From the NCBI GenBank assembly GCA_963921425.1, contig OY992832.1, forward strand, positions 15,722,835 through 15,786,834: 64,000 bases of DNA, read 5' to 3'. The translations under genes were made by a program, and so were the position numbers. Under the pieces are notes generated by a model that saw only the letters and a list, made by a program, of their open reading frames with translations, searched no databases and was not told where the DNA came from. Origin of the DNA: Dryas octopetala. Taxonomy: Eukaryota; Streptophyta; Magnoliopsida; Rosales; Rosaceae. Of this stretch, positions 1 to 16,900 are shown in pieces. Position 1 is the first letter of the stretch; each line of letters begins with the position of its first letter.

Positions 1-1653
1 TCAAGAACACCAAGAACACACCCAGAAAAACCCGAAATACACAAAAACTCAAGAATGGACAGAATCACTTACTGGTTTTTGTCCGGCCAATCCCTCCACC
101 CCTCACACACTCGGAATGGCTTCGTCTATGATTACGCTTGCCCGAAACCGTGACCGAACTGCTGCACTAACGACGGAGGTAGGAGGAAATTCACGGCGGA
201 GGAGGGAAGAGTTTGCAGAGAGAGAGTGGGAGTTTCTGAAAAAGTTGGAAAGTGAGAGGGAAGAGAGAGAAAGGCATGATTTATACCCCCATGCAAACCG
301 ATCTCAGCCCTTCATTTCTGGCGCTTCATATGCCAGATCTTGACACCTGTCAAGCATTCAAAAAATACCCATAACGAGGTGACCCTTACGTTCCCCCATG
401 CAGAAATCAAACGTCTCTTCACCTGTCCCTGAGATATTTTGACTAATCACAAGTCGTCTTGTGTTCGGATCTTCGGGAACATGGGCTTGTAGGGTTCGGC
501 TCGGACCAAGCGAACACGCCATCTTTGGGATTACACTTCAACTTCCAATCCACCACTGCCCGCTCGGATCGGAAGCTGGGGGACTCCTGTTTGTGGGAAA
601 ATCCACATCAATCCGAACAGCCAATCACAGCTCGACACGTGGCTGGTCAACATCCACCTCGGAGTTTGACTCTCAGTGGTCAAAACTTTGACCCCCACGT
701 CATCACCACTCGGCATCGCCTCTGCCAGCTCAGACCGGATCTCCACGCCGGCCCTCCATGTTCGGTCCGAGCCGAACCGATGATCTTCCATGGGATCGAG
801 TGTCCATCTTCCCACGATCATCCCGGTCCGGCTCGGCTCGGCACAGGAGATGGCCTCTTTTCGGGTTCTGGCGTCGACCAGTTAGAGCTCGGAAAGACCC
901 CCAGTCTATGGGACCGGCTCGGCCTGGAATCCCATGCCCGATCCGACCACACATGGACTTCGTGTCTTCACATGAAAACATGTGTTCGTATCGGCTCGGC
1001 TCGGCTCTCCGCCGCCATTCCCAGGAAGATCACGATGGGACGAACCGCCACACTTGAATGCACCTGACACAATCTTCTGACAGACAGAATATCAGGCTTG
1101 CATTCATGACTGTTGGACAGTTTGCCTGGACCTTCCAACCTTGCATTTAATGGAGCATTCAATGCAGCATTCAATGCTGAGGAAGCAAGCAGCTGAGCAT
1201 GCAACTAGGTCTGACCAGGTGCGTGGGTCTCTGGCAACCATTCATTCACATGCAGGTAACTTATTCATTAAGTTTTCCTTTGCCTATATAAGGCACCACA
1301 TATGCACAAAATGAAGCATCTAGCAATCTATCAATACACACGCTAAACACTTTGCATTTCCATCCAAAAAAGAGCCTACCCAACTTGCTGAGAATAACCC
1401 AGAACATTTGCCTTGTTCTTCCCATTCTCCCAAGTTCTTCCTTTGTTCTTCCTCATCCACCATCAAACACCACCACTGATTTCATCATCGGAGTGTGTTT
1501 GGCTGGTACCACACCGGTCCATCTCCTTTGATCTTGTTTTTGTCTACAGGAAGATCTCAACCAGCATCCACTTCATCATCCAGCGAAGCACTTGATCAGC
1601 CAGATCAGCATATCTAAGTTGTTGCATCTACCTTACGAGAATTTGCATCAACA
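1..1653 (+). mobile_element. 3' end of Tat-type Ty3/gypsy element A
   Basis: This stretch holds the 3' LTR (588-1653) and the last 587 bp of internal sequence of a plus-strand LTR retrotransposon; the rest lies left of the window. Bases 1-587 match, in reverse complement, 54711-55283 of element B, so both belong to one family. A purine-rich tract ending in GGGGGACTCC (578-587) directly precedes the LTR, as expected of a polypurine tract. On the minus strand a TATA-like box (280-285) corresponds to the antisense promoter of element B. Host sequence, an LRR receptor remnant, begins at 1654. The target-site duplication cannot be checked because the other end is outside the window. Confidence 0.88.
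588..1653 (+). repeat. 3' LTR of element A (1,066 bp)
   Basis: The LTR starts TGTTTGTGGG and ends GCATCAACA, giving the canonical TG...CA termini. It aligns over its full length with the reverse complement of 53646-54710 and more loosely with the solo LTR at 38319-39854. A TATA box (TATATAAGG, about 1285-1293) marks the likely Pol II start, roughly 360 bp before the LTR end. Transcription from it would run into the receptor remnant and then antisense into the ABCC3-like gene. Confidence 0.9.
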
Positions 1654-2172
1654 GGTGATAAGCAAGCTCTCAGGTCGCATTCCACCCCTTTACAGTAATT
1701 TGACTGAACTTGAACGGTAAGATATCTCCTCAAATTAAGCTGGTGGTGAGATTCCATTGCAATTTGCAGACTTGACATCCCTTTTAAAATTGAACCTTTC
1801 AGAAACCTACTTGTGATTTTCCATACCACGTGGCAAGCAATTTGATACATTTTCAAATAATTCATACAGTGGGAATTTGGGATTGTGTGGTTTCCCACTT
1901 TCCAAAACATGCATCAATGATGGGGAAAGTCAACCTCCACCATCATCATTTCAGGGAGAAGATGATGATTTGGAGCATGGGAATGGATTTTATTGGAAAG
2001 TAATATTGATGGGTTATGTATGTGGAATGATAATTGGAATGTCTGTGGGATATCTTGTGTTATCAAATAGAAAAGTTGATTGGTTTATAAAAGAGTTTAG
2101 AAGAGAAATATGAAGTAAATTGGTAAAAAGGCCAAAGCAGAGTGGTCGCATGAGTGTAAGGAGGAGAAATTA
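1654..2172 (+). pseudogene. LRR receptor-like protein remnant, 3' end
   Basis: Translated in shifting frames, this matches the C-terminal end of the intact receptor-like protein at 25218-28253: the last leucine-rich repeats, the GNLGLCGFPL cap motif (near 1873), the acidic stretch, the transmembrane helix (about 1996-2070) and the basic tail. Reading frames are broken after the first LRR segment, and an in-frame TGA (2111-2113) precedes the final basic residues. Everything upstream is missing because the element A LTR abuts at 1654. Open stretch 1877-2113 could still be translated, but with no signal peptide or LRR domain it is almost certainly non-functional. Confidence 0.85.
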
Positions 2173-2883
2173 ATGAGTGTTCCTGCTTAAATCGTTACAA
2201 CTTACATGCGGTTTTTTTGTTTATTGTTTCAAATCATGTTGCTTTCATATTGTTTTTTTGTCTTCATAAACAATAATGTCTATTCTTTGTCTTGATAGTT
2301 TTTTCTTTAATCTCGATGGATGTATATGGCAATTTCACTAAAAAATATGCATTGTCAAGTGGGAAGGAAAATGAACCGTGTCAAGCACTATCATATTATT
2401 TTGCATTGAGGGATTCAATTAATTTATTTACGGAATGTTCCAGTTACAAGCATTTATTCAAAGAGAGAATGTTTTACAGAAGGATCCAATCAGTTCCTAA
2501 TGAATCATTCTCAGATACATCATCCACCATCAGTCACCAAGGCCATCAACAAGAGACATTCTCCCACAAGACCACACTAAAAGAAAATTGAATGCTGGTA
2601 AATTAAGGCCAGACATTTAGACTTCATTTCAACCACAAAATTTCACAGCTAGACTAAACTCTCAATATCAACATTTACTTTAATGTACTAAAGCATACAA
2701 CATCTATAGCAAAATATAGCCTAAAATACACTGCAACCTGTGAGTGTAACTTGATCACCCAGTTCCAATGGTTCAGCACAAGCTCAAAAAAAATCATAGT
2801 CACCACTTTATTTTCGTCATTATCAAAACAGATACCCAGTTGAGTAATGCTTAATGAAGATTTGGGATTTCAATTCTGTCAAA
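2173..2883. other. Spacer between receptor remnant and ABCC3-like gene
   Basis: No gene is supported here. The right part (about 2600-2883) should hold the 3' UTR of the minus-strand ABCC3-like gene. An open stretch at 2292-2591 on the plus strand has no recognisable motif and no clear start codon context, and I treat it as chance. Confidence 0.5.
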
Positions 2884-8714
<5,831 letters not shown>

Positions 8715-8812
8715 GATTTGTAGAACTTTTTGTTTAGGGGTTTCTGAAATTCAGGGAGATGGGTGTGTTCGAATAGGCTGAGTTGTGTATTGAAATGAAG
8801 GATTTTTGTGTG

Positions 8813-8822
8813 TTTATATAAG
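8813..8822 (-). promoter_or_regulatory. TATA box of ABCC3-like gene
   Basis: On the minus strand TTATATAAAC lies about 100 bp upstream of the start codon at 8714, a normal distance allowing a short 5' UTR. No other core promoter element is near. Confidence 0.55.
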
Positions 8823-9468
8823 TGAGAAAGTGAGTCAGTCAGAGAAAGTTTGTGGGTGACTAAGGGAGTGTAGTCCAGAGAGGAAGTCAAAGGTGGCCTC
8901 TTTCCTTGGGCGTAGGATAACGTGGTGAGCAAGACTCACATGACGGAGAGATCTATGAATGCGATACAAAATGACTCAGAAAAATATTGGCTTCTAATTT
9001 ACAAGGAAAAAAAAAAAAAAAAAAAACTTCTTTCCGGGAAGGACGTGAACTGGACTGATAAAGAGATAGAACACAGTGATAGGTAAAAGTTTCAAAACCA
9101 TGCCATGTGTAAACTATCTCATGGGTCTAGGCTGTCTAGCACAACTATATTTCACAAAATTACTTTTTTTTTTTTTTTTTTTTTGTGGATCACACAAAAC
9201 CAATTATCTTGTATAGTGTATACTCTTAAAATTATATTTATATATATAATAATATACTAGCGCTTTGGCACCCGGTGAACGCGGTGCCATTTGGTTTTTC
9301 TAGTTTTCGTTTTGTTTCTTTCTAATTGATAAGGTTTCTCCTCCTAATTTTATTGGAAGGGGACTTCTCAATGTGCCGTAGCACGTGGACCTATATTCTT
9401 TTTGGTTTAAAAAAAAAATTAATTTGATTGTTTATAAAGGTTATTTTTTAGTTATTAAATTTATATAG

Positions 9469-9939
9469 AGGCTGCTATATGCACATTCTTCTTTCTCTTT
9501 CCTTTTTAATTGTTTTATAAAATGACAAAAAACACCAAAAACAAAATTATCATAATGGACATAAAATAAAGAGAATTGACAAAACAAACTCAAATCATCC
9601 AACACACCTTTCCAGCCTCCTTTCACCCGTCACCATCCTTGTTGCTAGCGATCGGATTCCTCATCAACGGCGCATCTACTCCTTCTCTCTTTCTCTCTCT
9701 ATTTCTTTCTCTTCCTCCTTCTCTCTTTCTCTCTCTTTCTCTTTTCTGATCTTTCTCTTTCTCTCTCTTTTGCAGACCCTTACTGAACAGAAAAAGAGGC
9801 TGGCGAGCTTGCCGGCCTCCAGATCCGAAGTTTATGACCTCTGATCTGGAGGCTAGTAAGCTCGCCGACCTCCATTTTCGTCCGGTAAGGATTCTACGAA
9901 AGAGAGAGGGAAGAGAGAGAGAAAAAGAGAAAAAGAGAG

Positions 9940-9979
<40 letters not shown>

Positions 9980-10243
9980 AAGATAAACAAAGAGGGGGGG
10001 TGGAAGAATGAGCTGGCGACGAATCCGGCCACCTCCGGCCACCTCCGGCAAGTGCAATGGTTGTGTGGAGGGGGTGGGTTGGGTTTAGGGTGCTGAGAGT
10101 TTTTTTTTTTTTTTTGTAGGTGAGATTTTGGTAATATTGAGGGTGTGTAGAAAGAAATTTAAAAAATTAAAAAGTAAAATAGGGTATGTAGAAGTAAAAG
10201 GTGTGTAATGAGTGGAAAAAATGTGTACATATAGCAGCCCTTT
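9469..10243. mobile_element. Putative TIR transposon / MITE, about 775 bp
   Basis: The left end (GGCTGCTATATGCACA, from 9471) and the right end (TGTACATATAGCAGCC, to about 10242) are imperfect inverted repeats of about 16 bp. Between them lies a CT-rich then GA-rich stretch with a microsatellite. No transposase is encoded, so it would be non-autonomous. I could not identify a convincing target-site duplication, so the superfamily stays open. Confidence 0.5.
9930..9975. repeat. (AG)n microsatellite
   Basis: An almost pure AG repeat runs from about 9944 to 9973, inside a longer GA-rich stretch that mirrors the CT-rich stretch at 9680-9770. Confidence 0.85.
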
Positions 10244-12814
10244 TAATATATACATATATAATGACTATAAAGTTACTATTTTACCCTCTTAATAAAATTT
10301 TTTGCACTTGACATTTAATTAAGCAAAGGTTTTTATGGGTTTTGGAATGTTTAAAATACTCTAAATCTAACCGGTTAATAAGCTAATATAAAGATAATTA
10401 ACTTATTTTTTGTGCTCTACATACGATGTAATCTTATAATCCAAACCGTTTATTTGTTAAGCCCCACTTCAACAATTATATTTGTAATAAATCTCTCAAA
10501 TATATCGGAAGTCTTTTAAATGTTTGATTATAATGCAACCATTACATAATTTTATCGAAAACATAGTTTTCGTCTATTTATTTGATTACTGGCCTCTGGG
10601 AGCGAGTGTAAAGCGACTTTTTTTATTGTGCAAATACCGATATTTTAGCAAATATAATCCGTTTAATAGGCTTCTCATATTTCTATTCGCAAATTACAAA
10701 TACAAACAAAGCTAGTAGTTCAACCCAAATGAAAGACCGAAAACAAAATTGAATATGTGAAATTAAGGGGAAATTAATTAAGGAGAGAAAATTAAGGGAA
10801 AATTAATTAAAGAGAGAGGCAACAAAGCAATTCTCATGGGCGGGAAAGAAAATTTGGAAAATAGAAAACTGACTATTGGATTTAAGCCGAAACGATCTCA
10901 GTCATTCGGGCCCGGAGATAAATTTTAGGATTCAAAAACCGTTCTATTTTATTATATACATAGTTACACCATATCTTTAGGCTTACCATACGATGCAATC
11001 TCATAATTTGAACCGTTCCTTTTTTTTTTAGGTCCCACTTCAAAAATATTTTATTGGTTTCTAATCGTGTACAATTTTTTTCATTTCTTCTTCATTTGAA
11101 GGAGGGGTTAATTCAAATTTGTGGTATGGAAAATAGATATAAATACACGAGCTAGCGACCCAATAATTGGTTGGTGATGCATATACAACCTTGGTCTTCC
11201 TTATTTATTGTTTCAAGGGTATGCTTGTTATTTCTTAATTGATAAATGCCTAGTTAGTAAGTATATGCATAGACTTCTTACTTATGTGTATATTTAAAAA
11301 AAATAGTCACTCTTTCAGTACATTTTTTCAATTATGAAAAAAAAAAAAAAAAAATTTAAAGGACAAAAACCGCATAGTTTTTTTTTTTTTGAGTTGGGGA
11401 AGGGGAATTGAACTTGGGTGCACTATGGATAATTATATGTTCCTTCTAACTAAGCTATCCAGCAACTGCAAAAAAAAAAAAAAAATCGCATAGTTAAATG
11501 ATAAACTTATTGGGCCGTTAATAAATTAGCTCGAATAAGGAGACTTCCATTTAGGTCCTTTAATTTTAAAATTTACTAACTAAAGCCTTAAGGCTTTTAA
11601 AATTCTAACTAAAGTCTAATAATATTGTAATCATTCCATGTTACACAATATTGGTTTATTATTTTCTATTTTTTTCGCACATACCAGGAGCAAAGCGATC
11701 GGCGATCATTTTCGAGTGTTTGGCAGTGCATTTTTACTTTTTCGTCAAGCTTCATTCTATATCCTAGGAAGGTATGAGGTTAACTCGTACCCTATACTCT
11801 AAAAAAAATAAAAAAATAACAATATATGTATTTGATAAGGCAATAGTCAAAGGACTTTATTTAGAAAAAATAAGGACTTTAATTGGAAAAAAAAAAAAAG
11901 TCATAAAGTTTTTTTCTAAATAGGAAATGTTATAATGATTAAACTGTAATTTTTTCAATAAAATATACCATGCACAAATTAGTATAGTCTTCCAAAAATT
12001 GAATATCTTGGTTATATTTTTAAGTAATTGTATGAATTTTTTATAAAGTGTTCGAACGCTTGCCTTTTATCAATGTCGTTCGACAATTACGTCCAAATAA
12101 TAATTATGAAAGTAAAAAATTATTTTTCTTACAATACATACAATAATTGTCAAAAGTCAGACTATTGTGCAATACATACAATAAATTATTTTTCATGTCA
12201 TAATCTGGAATGGCAATGCAGTAGACTTAATTACCCTTGGGTGGCGTTGTGTGCACAGCAAGGAAATTGACACTTTTGGGATCTTTTCTTATGTTGGAAT
12301 AATATATCTATAATGTGGACCTACCAATCAATCCACCAATTATAGCTTAAGAAAAAGAAGAAACAACATAAAACAAAAAACAGAAGATTGTGAATCACAA
12401 ACTAGTGGGCAACTAGCCCACATAACACCTTCCCCATTGGGTTCTAAATTCGACGACTTTACCAATTAATCACAAAGGAGAGTTTCTTTTCACCATTTCT
12501 TTCATTATACGTCCCTTTTCCAAACACATGTTTTGACCAAAGATCTGGATTCCATAGTTCAATGTCTGATACTCTGAATTTGGATGCTTTTTTAATTTTG
12601 TCTGCTTGTTTTTAAAAATCCTTGGTAAGCGAGAAGAATAATGATTTGAATTCTTGTCCTAGTTTTATAAGTTAATTACTAAAAAGTCCATTTTTAGAGC
12701 CCTTTATACAAAAAAACTCTTCTAATGATAAATAATTAAATCCACTTTATACAAATAAAGTTCATATTTTATACAAATAAGTCCACGTTATTTTTTTAAA
12801 AAATATATTTTTTT

Positions 12815-13040
12815 AATTAAGCAAATTGTTACAATAACAATAATTGCTACTGCCAAATAATAGCAATTAATAAAGTATTTTTGCAATTTAAATAGTTATT
12901 GTCTCACAGTAACAATGATTGCTATTATCACACAGTAACAATGATTGCTACTGTCCCACAATAGCAGTATATAGAGTGTTTTTGTAATTTAAATAGCTAC
13001 TATCGCACAGTACGTAACAATGATTGTCAATGTCTAACTG
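12815..13040. repeat. Degenerate tandem repeat with AACAATGATTGCTACTGTC motif
   Basis: The motif ACAGTAACAATGATTGCT recurs at about 12905, 12938 and, degraded, near 13010. It sits inside a longer block in which GCAATTTAAATAG-type segments (near 12880 and 12990) repeat at roughly 110 bp. No coding function is visible. Confidence 0.6.
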
Positions 13041-13094
13041 TGGCAATTTTCGGCGCACAGTGACATTTTTGTCCACTTTTCAAAAAAAAAAAAC

Positions 13095-13151
13095 CCACCG
13101 AGTGCTCTGTGGCCTGCTGAGCCCTCGGTGGATTATTGCCGAGCGCTCGGC
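13095..13151. repeat. GC-rich hairpin plus 14-bp perfect palindrome
   Basis: CCACCGAG (13095-13102) pairs with CTCGGTGG (13124-13131). Seven bases later GCCGAGCGCTCGGC (13138-13151) is a perfect palindrome. The two are strikingly GC-rich within strongly AT-rich DNA and are followed by two similar segments containing CCAATCAC (near 13169 and 13199). It may be the end of a decayed transposon. Confidence 0.6.
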
Positions 13152-14228
13152 TTATTAAAGTGGATCGGCCAATCACCGTGTTTTCACAGGTGAACCAGCC
13201 AATCACTGGGTTTTCTATTTTGGACTTTAAAGAAAAAAACTCTAGTTTTATATTATAAATCTTATAATATAAGGTATGAATAATATGTCACACACACTCA
13301 ATATTTTTTGTGGATTCATTTCTATTTTTACTTGCACATTTTAAAATTTAAACTATACAATACAGTTATGATTAAAAATGAATTGAAATAAGAAGAGAAA
13401 AATAAGCGGTCCCAAATAATATTCATTATGGTGTACTATGGAAAAGTAAAGAAAACAAGCAAAGCAAAATAAAGAAGAACGAATATAATTTTAGCATAAT
13501 GGTAGACAAGCCAATCCGTTGTCTCTCCCAAGTTGGAAGTTAATTTATTTAATGGCAAACACCAACTTCAATACATTGGTATACTAATTATTCTAAAATA
13601 TTCATAGTATATGCCAATACATCCTTGCTCTTTATCATTACGCAAATAATTATCCACCTTCAATTTGACATTATTGAGAAAAAAGAGGTGATAGAGCATT
13701 ATAAAAATCCACAAGTGAATACAAATAGTTTATATGACCAAAGTGTGGAGAATATGTTTTTACCACTCAAATATTATTTGGGCAATTGATCTATACAGAT
13801 ATGGACTTGGAGATTGTGTGTACTCAGTTAATTTGAACTTTTTTATGCAGAGAGTAGAGGCACTAAACAAAGGCCTTGGAAAGGAGGAAGTAGCTCATAT
13901 TATATATAGCCTATAGGGGATGGACTGGACTCTACGTGGACTAAAGTACAATTTAGGAGAAATTGCAAAAGAAATTAAGTCGGATTACAGCCCATATAAC
14001 CCTTAACCTAGTTTCTCACTATGTGCTACTGCTTATAAGAAATTAATGACCAACTAATTATTAATGTAATAATATTTCTCTTTACTATTGACAATTTCGA
14101 TCCCTATCTAGCTGCAAGCTCGATCAGTAACTTTCCTCTCGAACCTTGCAGTTTTTGTTAAAGTGTTTATCTTGATAGCTTTGAAGCAAGAGAACTTGAA
14201 TTTGCCTCTATCACAGTGGACAAATCAA

Positions 14229-14253
14229 TATATATATATATATATATATATAT
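14229..14253. repeat. (TA)n microsatellite
   Basis: About twelve TA dinucleotides occur in a row. Confidence 0.9.
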
Positions 14254-14924
14254 GCCAAGAAATCTACTGAACAAGATAGTGCGCGCATGCAGATTCTCTT
14301 ATCAAAATTTTTTTAATTATTTATTTCTTTCTGTCTCGAAGACTGTTTTCATATGGCTTCATATGTACTCCTCCTATGATATTGGGTGACTCGTGACAAA
14401 TACATACAAAATTCCTTGAATGATCAGACGGTCAATCCACTTGTGATCAGAGTACGTTGACCATGAAAATGAGGGCAGACAAACTCATCGATCTATATAT
14501 GCACATACCATGAAAATGTAAGGTGATCACAGAAGTTCTACTTGATAGAGCAAGCCCTCTAGAGTTATTTAACCCTTTTTTTATATCCAAAGTAATCAAA
14601 CTCTTAACTTATTTTAATTATAATTTACATTTCTGTCAAATTTCTAAAACTGTAATACTGCCATATAATGTTATTAACTACTTATATTATATTACATATA
14701 TATATTGATTAATATCATACTCTAAAAGTATAAATTCATCGTGCACCCATATTATAACTTATACCACATACGTACTTAACGCTATTACAATAATACAAAA
14801 GGAAAAGATTTGATGATCTAGATCACAATCTGATAAAGAGAACATATCAAACTAACAATTACTAATTAATAAGGTAACAATTATTAATAAGGTGACCTAT
14901 GACATATATATACAAAAGGAAAAA

Positions 14925-15170
14925 ATTTTGTGCCACAGTAGGGCACAATATCTGTGGCACAAAATCTTTGTGCCCTAATTTGATGTGCAAATCTACTTCG
15001 TACACATCATTAATTATTAAGGGAAAGGATTTGGTGCTCTATTATGGCACAAGATTTTTGTGCCCTAATCTGATGTGACAAAATTATTTTGCACACATTA
15101 CTACTTATTTGCCACATCATTATTGTTAAAAGACTATGTTATCCTACCTAAATCTAATCACTGAAATTGC
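14925..15170. repeat. Dispersed GGCACAA repeat, two adjacent copies
   Basis: Two adjacent copies start at about 14925 and 15019. Each has an A-rich lead, a GGCACAA...TTGTGCC inverted pair and then CTAATTTGATGTG or CTAATCTGATGTG. A third copy lies at 16740-16900. The internal inverted pairs can fold. No coding capacity is seen, and a non-autonomous DNA transposon is the likeliest origin. Confidence 0.55.
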
Positions 15171-16481
15171 TAATAATTAAACTACATTCAAAACAATTCA
15201 ATGGCCATTTTTTACAGAAAAAAAAAAAAAAAAAAAGTTTCACATCCTCGTTTAGCCACCAATCCCAATCCATCTACTCTGTTAATGTTAAGAGAAAACT
15301 CTATTTCTTTTTCCTATTTGCCTCTCTTTATTTTAGTGAAGTTTGGACATAGTTGAAGGGTGGGGTTTTTTCGATAGACGAAAGAAAGGGTCCAGGTTTA
15401 TCTCAATTTATGAGGTCTGTTTGGTGCCTATGGTGGAAGACGCACATGGACTGTACTGGTATTTGGTTTGGTGTGTGAGAGTGAGTCTATATCTGTTTGG
15501 TGCCTAAGATACACTATTGATTTTGTGTTGTGAGAGTGTTCTATTATTAATTGGGTATTTCGTGGATGGAAAACGATCATAAGAGATCGAGGTCCCTTAG
15601 CTTTGATTGATTTTTCATTAAAAATAAAATTTTGATTTATTTTGGGCACCATTGTTATTCCGCAAAGTGAAGAAGAAGAGAGACCAAATGTTGTTGGCAA
15701 TTTTGTTTACTCTGCAAACACCATTGTTAATCTGCTTTGACGGTAAGTATGAATAATCTTTTATTTTAAGAAAAGAATGACCATTGATCTTTGGTTAAGA
15801 AATTTCAAACTTTTGATATTTAAGTGGAGAAAAAAGAATAGAATTAAAATAGAAAAAATTGCCATACCATTGTTCTTTTGATCTTGATGATTAATTATTT
15901 TCTTAGATCTTGATTTTATCCCTTTCTAGAAAAAAAAAAAATAAAATAAAAGAAAAGAAGAAGAATTTTTATCATCTAAATTGAGTTTAAATGAAAGATC
16001 ATGGGCTGCTCTTCACCACTAATTAATATATGGTTTTCTCCGACCAGAAAATGAACTAGGCAGCCCACTAGCATCGAACACCGATAATAATAATAATAAA
16101 AAAAACAATTGATCGATAAGTTAGTCAGGTTTTGAAAGCCACTTATATCACCATATATATTACTGGCTCTTGTTAACAAAGTTGCTGCCACCAGGCTTAG
16201 GAAGCCTCTTTGATTCATAGGGATTCATAAGACAAGACAATTATGTAATTTTAATATGTAATTGGGTGGTTTAGGATTATTCAAAATTTATCAATGGAAA
16301 CATACAATGGAAATTACCATTTATCACAGTGACTGGATAATTTTTCAAATACTTTCTTAGATCGATCTGGGTTTGTTTCTTTGTTTACTTTAGTAAGAAA
16401 TTTATTAATTTTTCATTTAATTAAGTTTTGTAAGAGTTTAAGAAATGTTAAATAAGTGTTTTTAAAAGCTTATGTGTCAAT

Positions 16482-16640
16482 GATCACCGTCAAATGTCAA
16501 GAAACTAGATTAACCTTGGAATTGAATAATGGCTATGGAATGATTTGCAAGGAAGAAATGATGTTCTTATTATTATTATTTTGTTTTACATAACTTTTAA
16601 GAAAGTTTTTAAAGATTTATGAAAAATGTTAAAATAGTCT
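16482..16640. repeat. 160-bp dispersed repeat, copy 1
   Basis: This segment shares with 18180-18346 the order GTCAAATGTCAAGAAACTA, GGCTATGGAATGATTTGCA, an ATT run and TTTACATAACTTT, followed by TTTTTAAAGATTT and AAAATGTTAAAAT. The two copies lie in the same orientation about 1.7 kb apart. Confidence 0.75.
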
Positions 16641-16739
16641 TTTTACAAAAATAATGTGACAGATAAATTATGATATGTCAAATATTTTAATGGACATATC
16701 ATTAGAGCACTTTAGCATTACTCTTTTAACAATTTATTT

Positions 16740-16900
16740 TTGGGAAAAGATTTTGTACCTTATTAGGGCACAAGACCTATGTGCCCTTATCTGATGTGGC
16801 AAATACACATCACTATTTATTTTTCACATTAAAATTATCATTGTTATAAAAAGACTATTTTATCCAACTCAATTTTAATTCAAATTAATTAATAAAGATC
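16740..16900. repeat. Dispersed GGCACAA repeat, third copy
   Basis: Same family as 14925-15170: GGGCACAAGA, then TGTGCCC and TATCTGATGTGGCAAAT, ending in a shared AAAAGACTATTTTATCC-like stretch. Confidence 0.55.

Noticed and set aside
459..1067. Long open frames on both strands within the LTR of element A
   Set aside because: They overlap one another, follow GC-rich LTR sequence that has no coding role in this family, and are broken in the matching LTR B.
2292..2591. 99-codon open frame on the plus strand
   Set aside because: No ATG start in good context, no known motif, and it lies in the 3' flank of two other genes.
9623..10057. 144-codon frame rich in Ser, Leu and Phe, then Arg, Glu and Lys
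   Set aside because: Product of CT/GA low-complexity sequence with an AG microsatellite.
14220..14260. TATA box cluster of a hidden promoter
   Set aside because: Pure TA microsatellite with no gene downstream.
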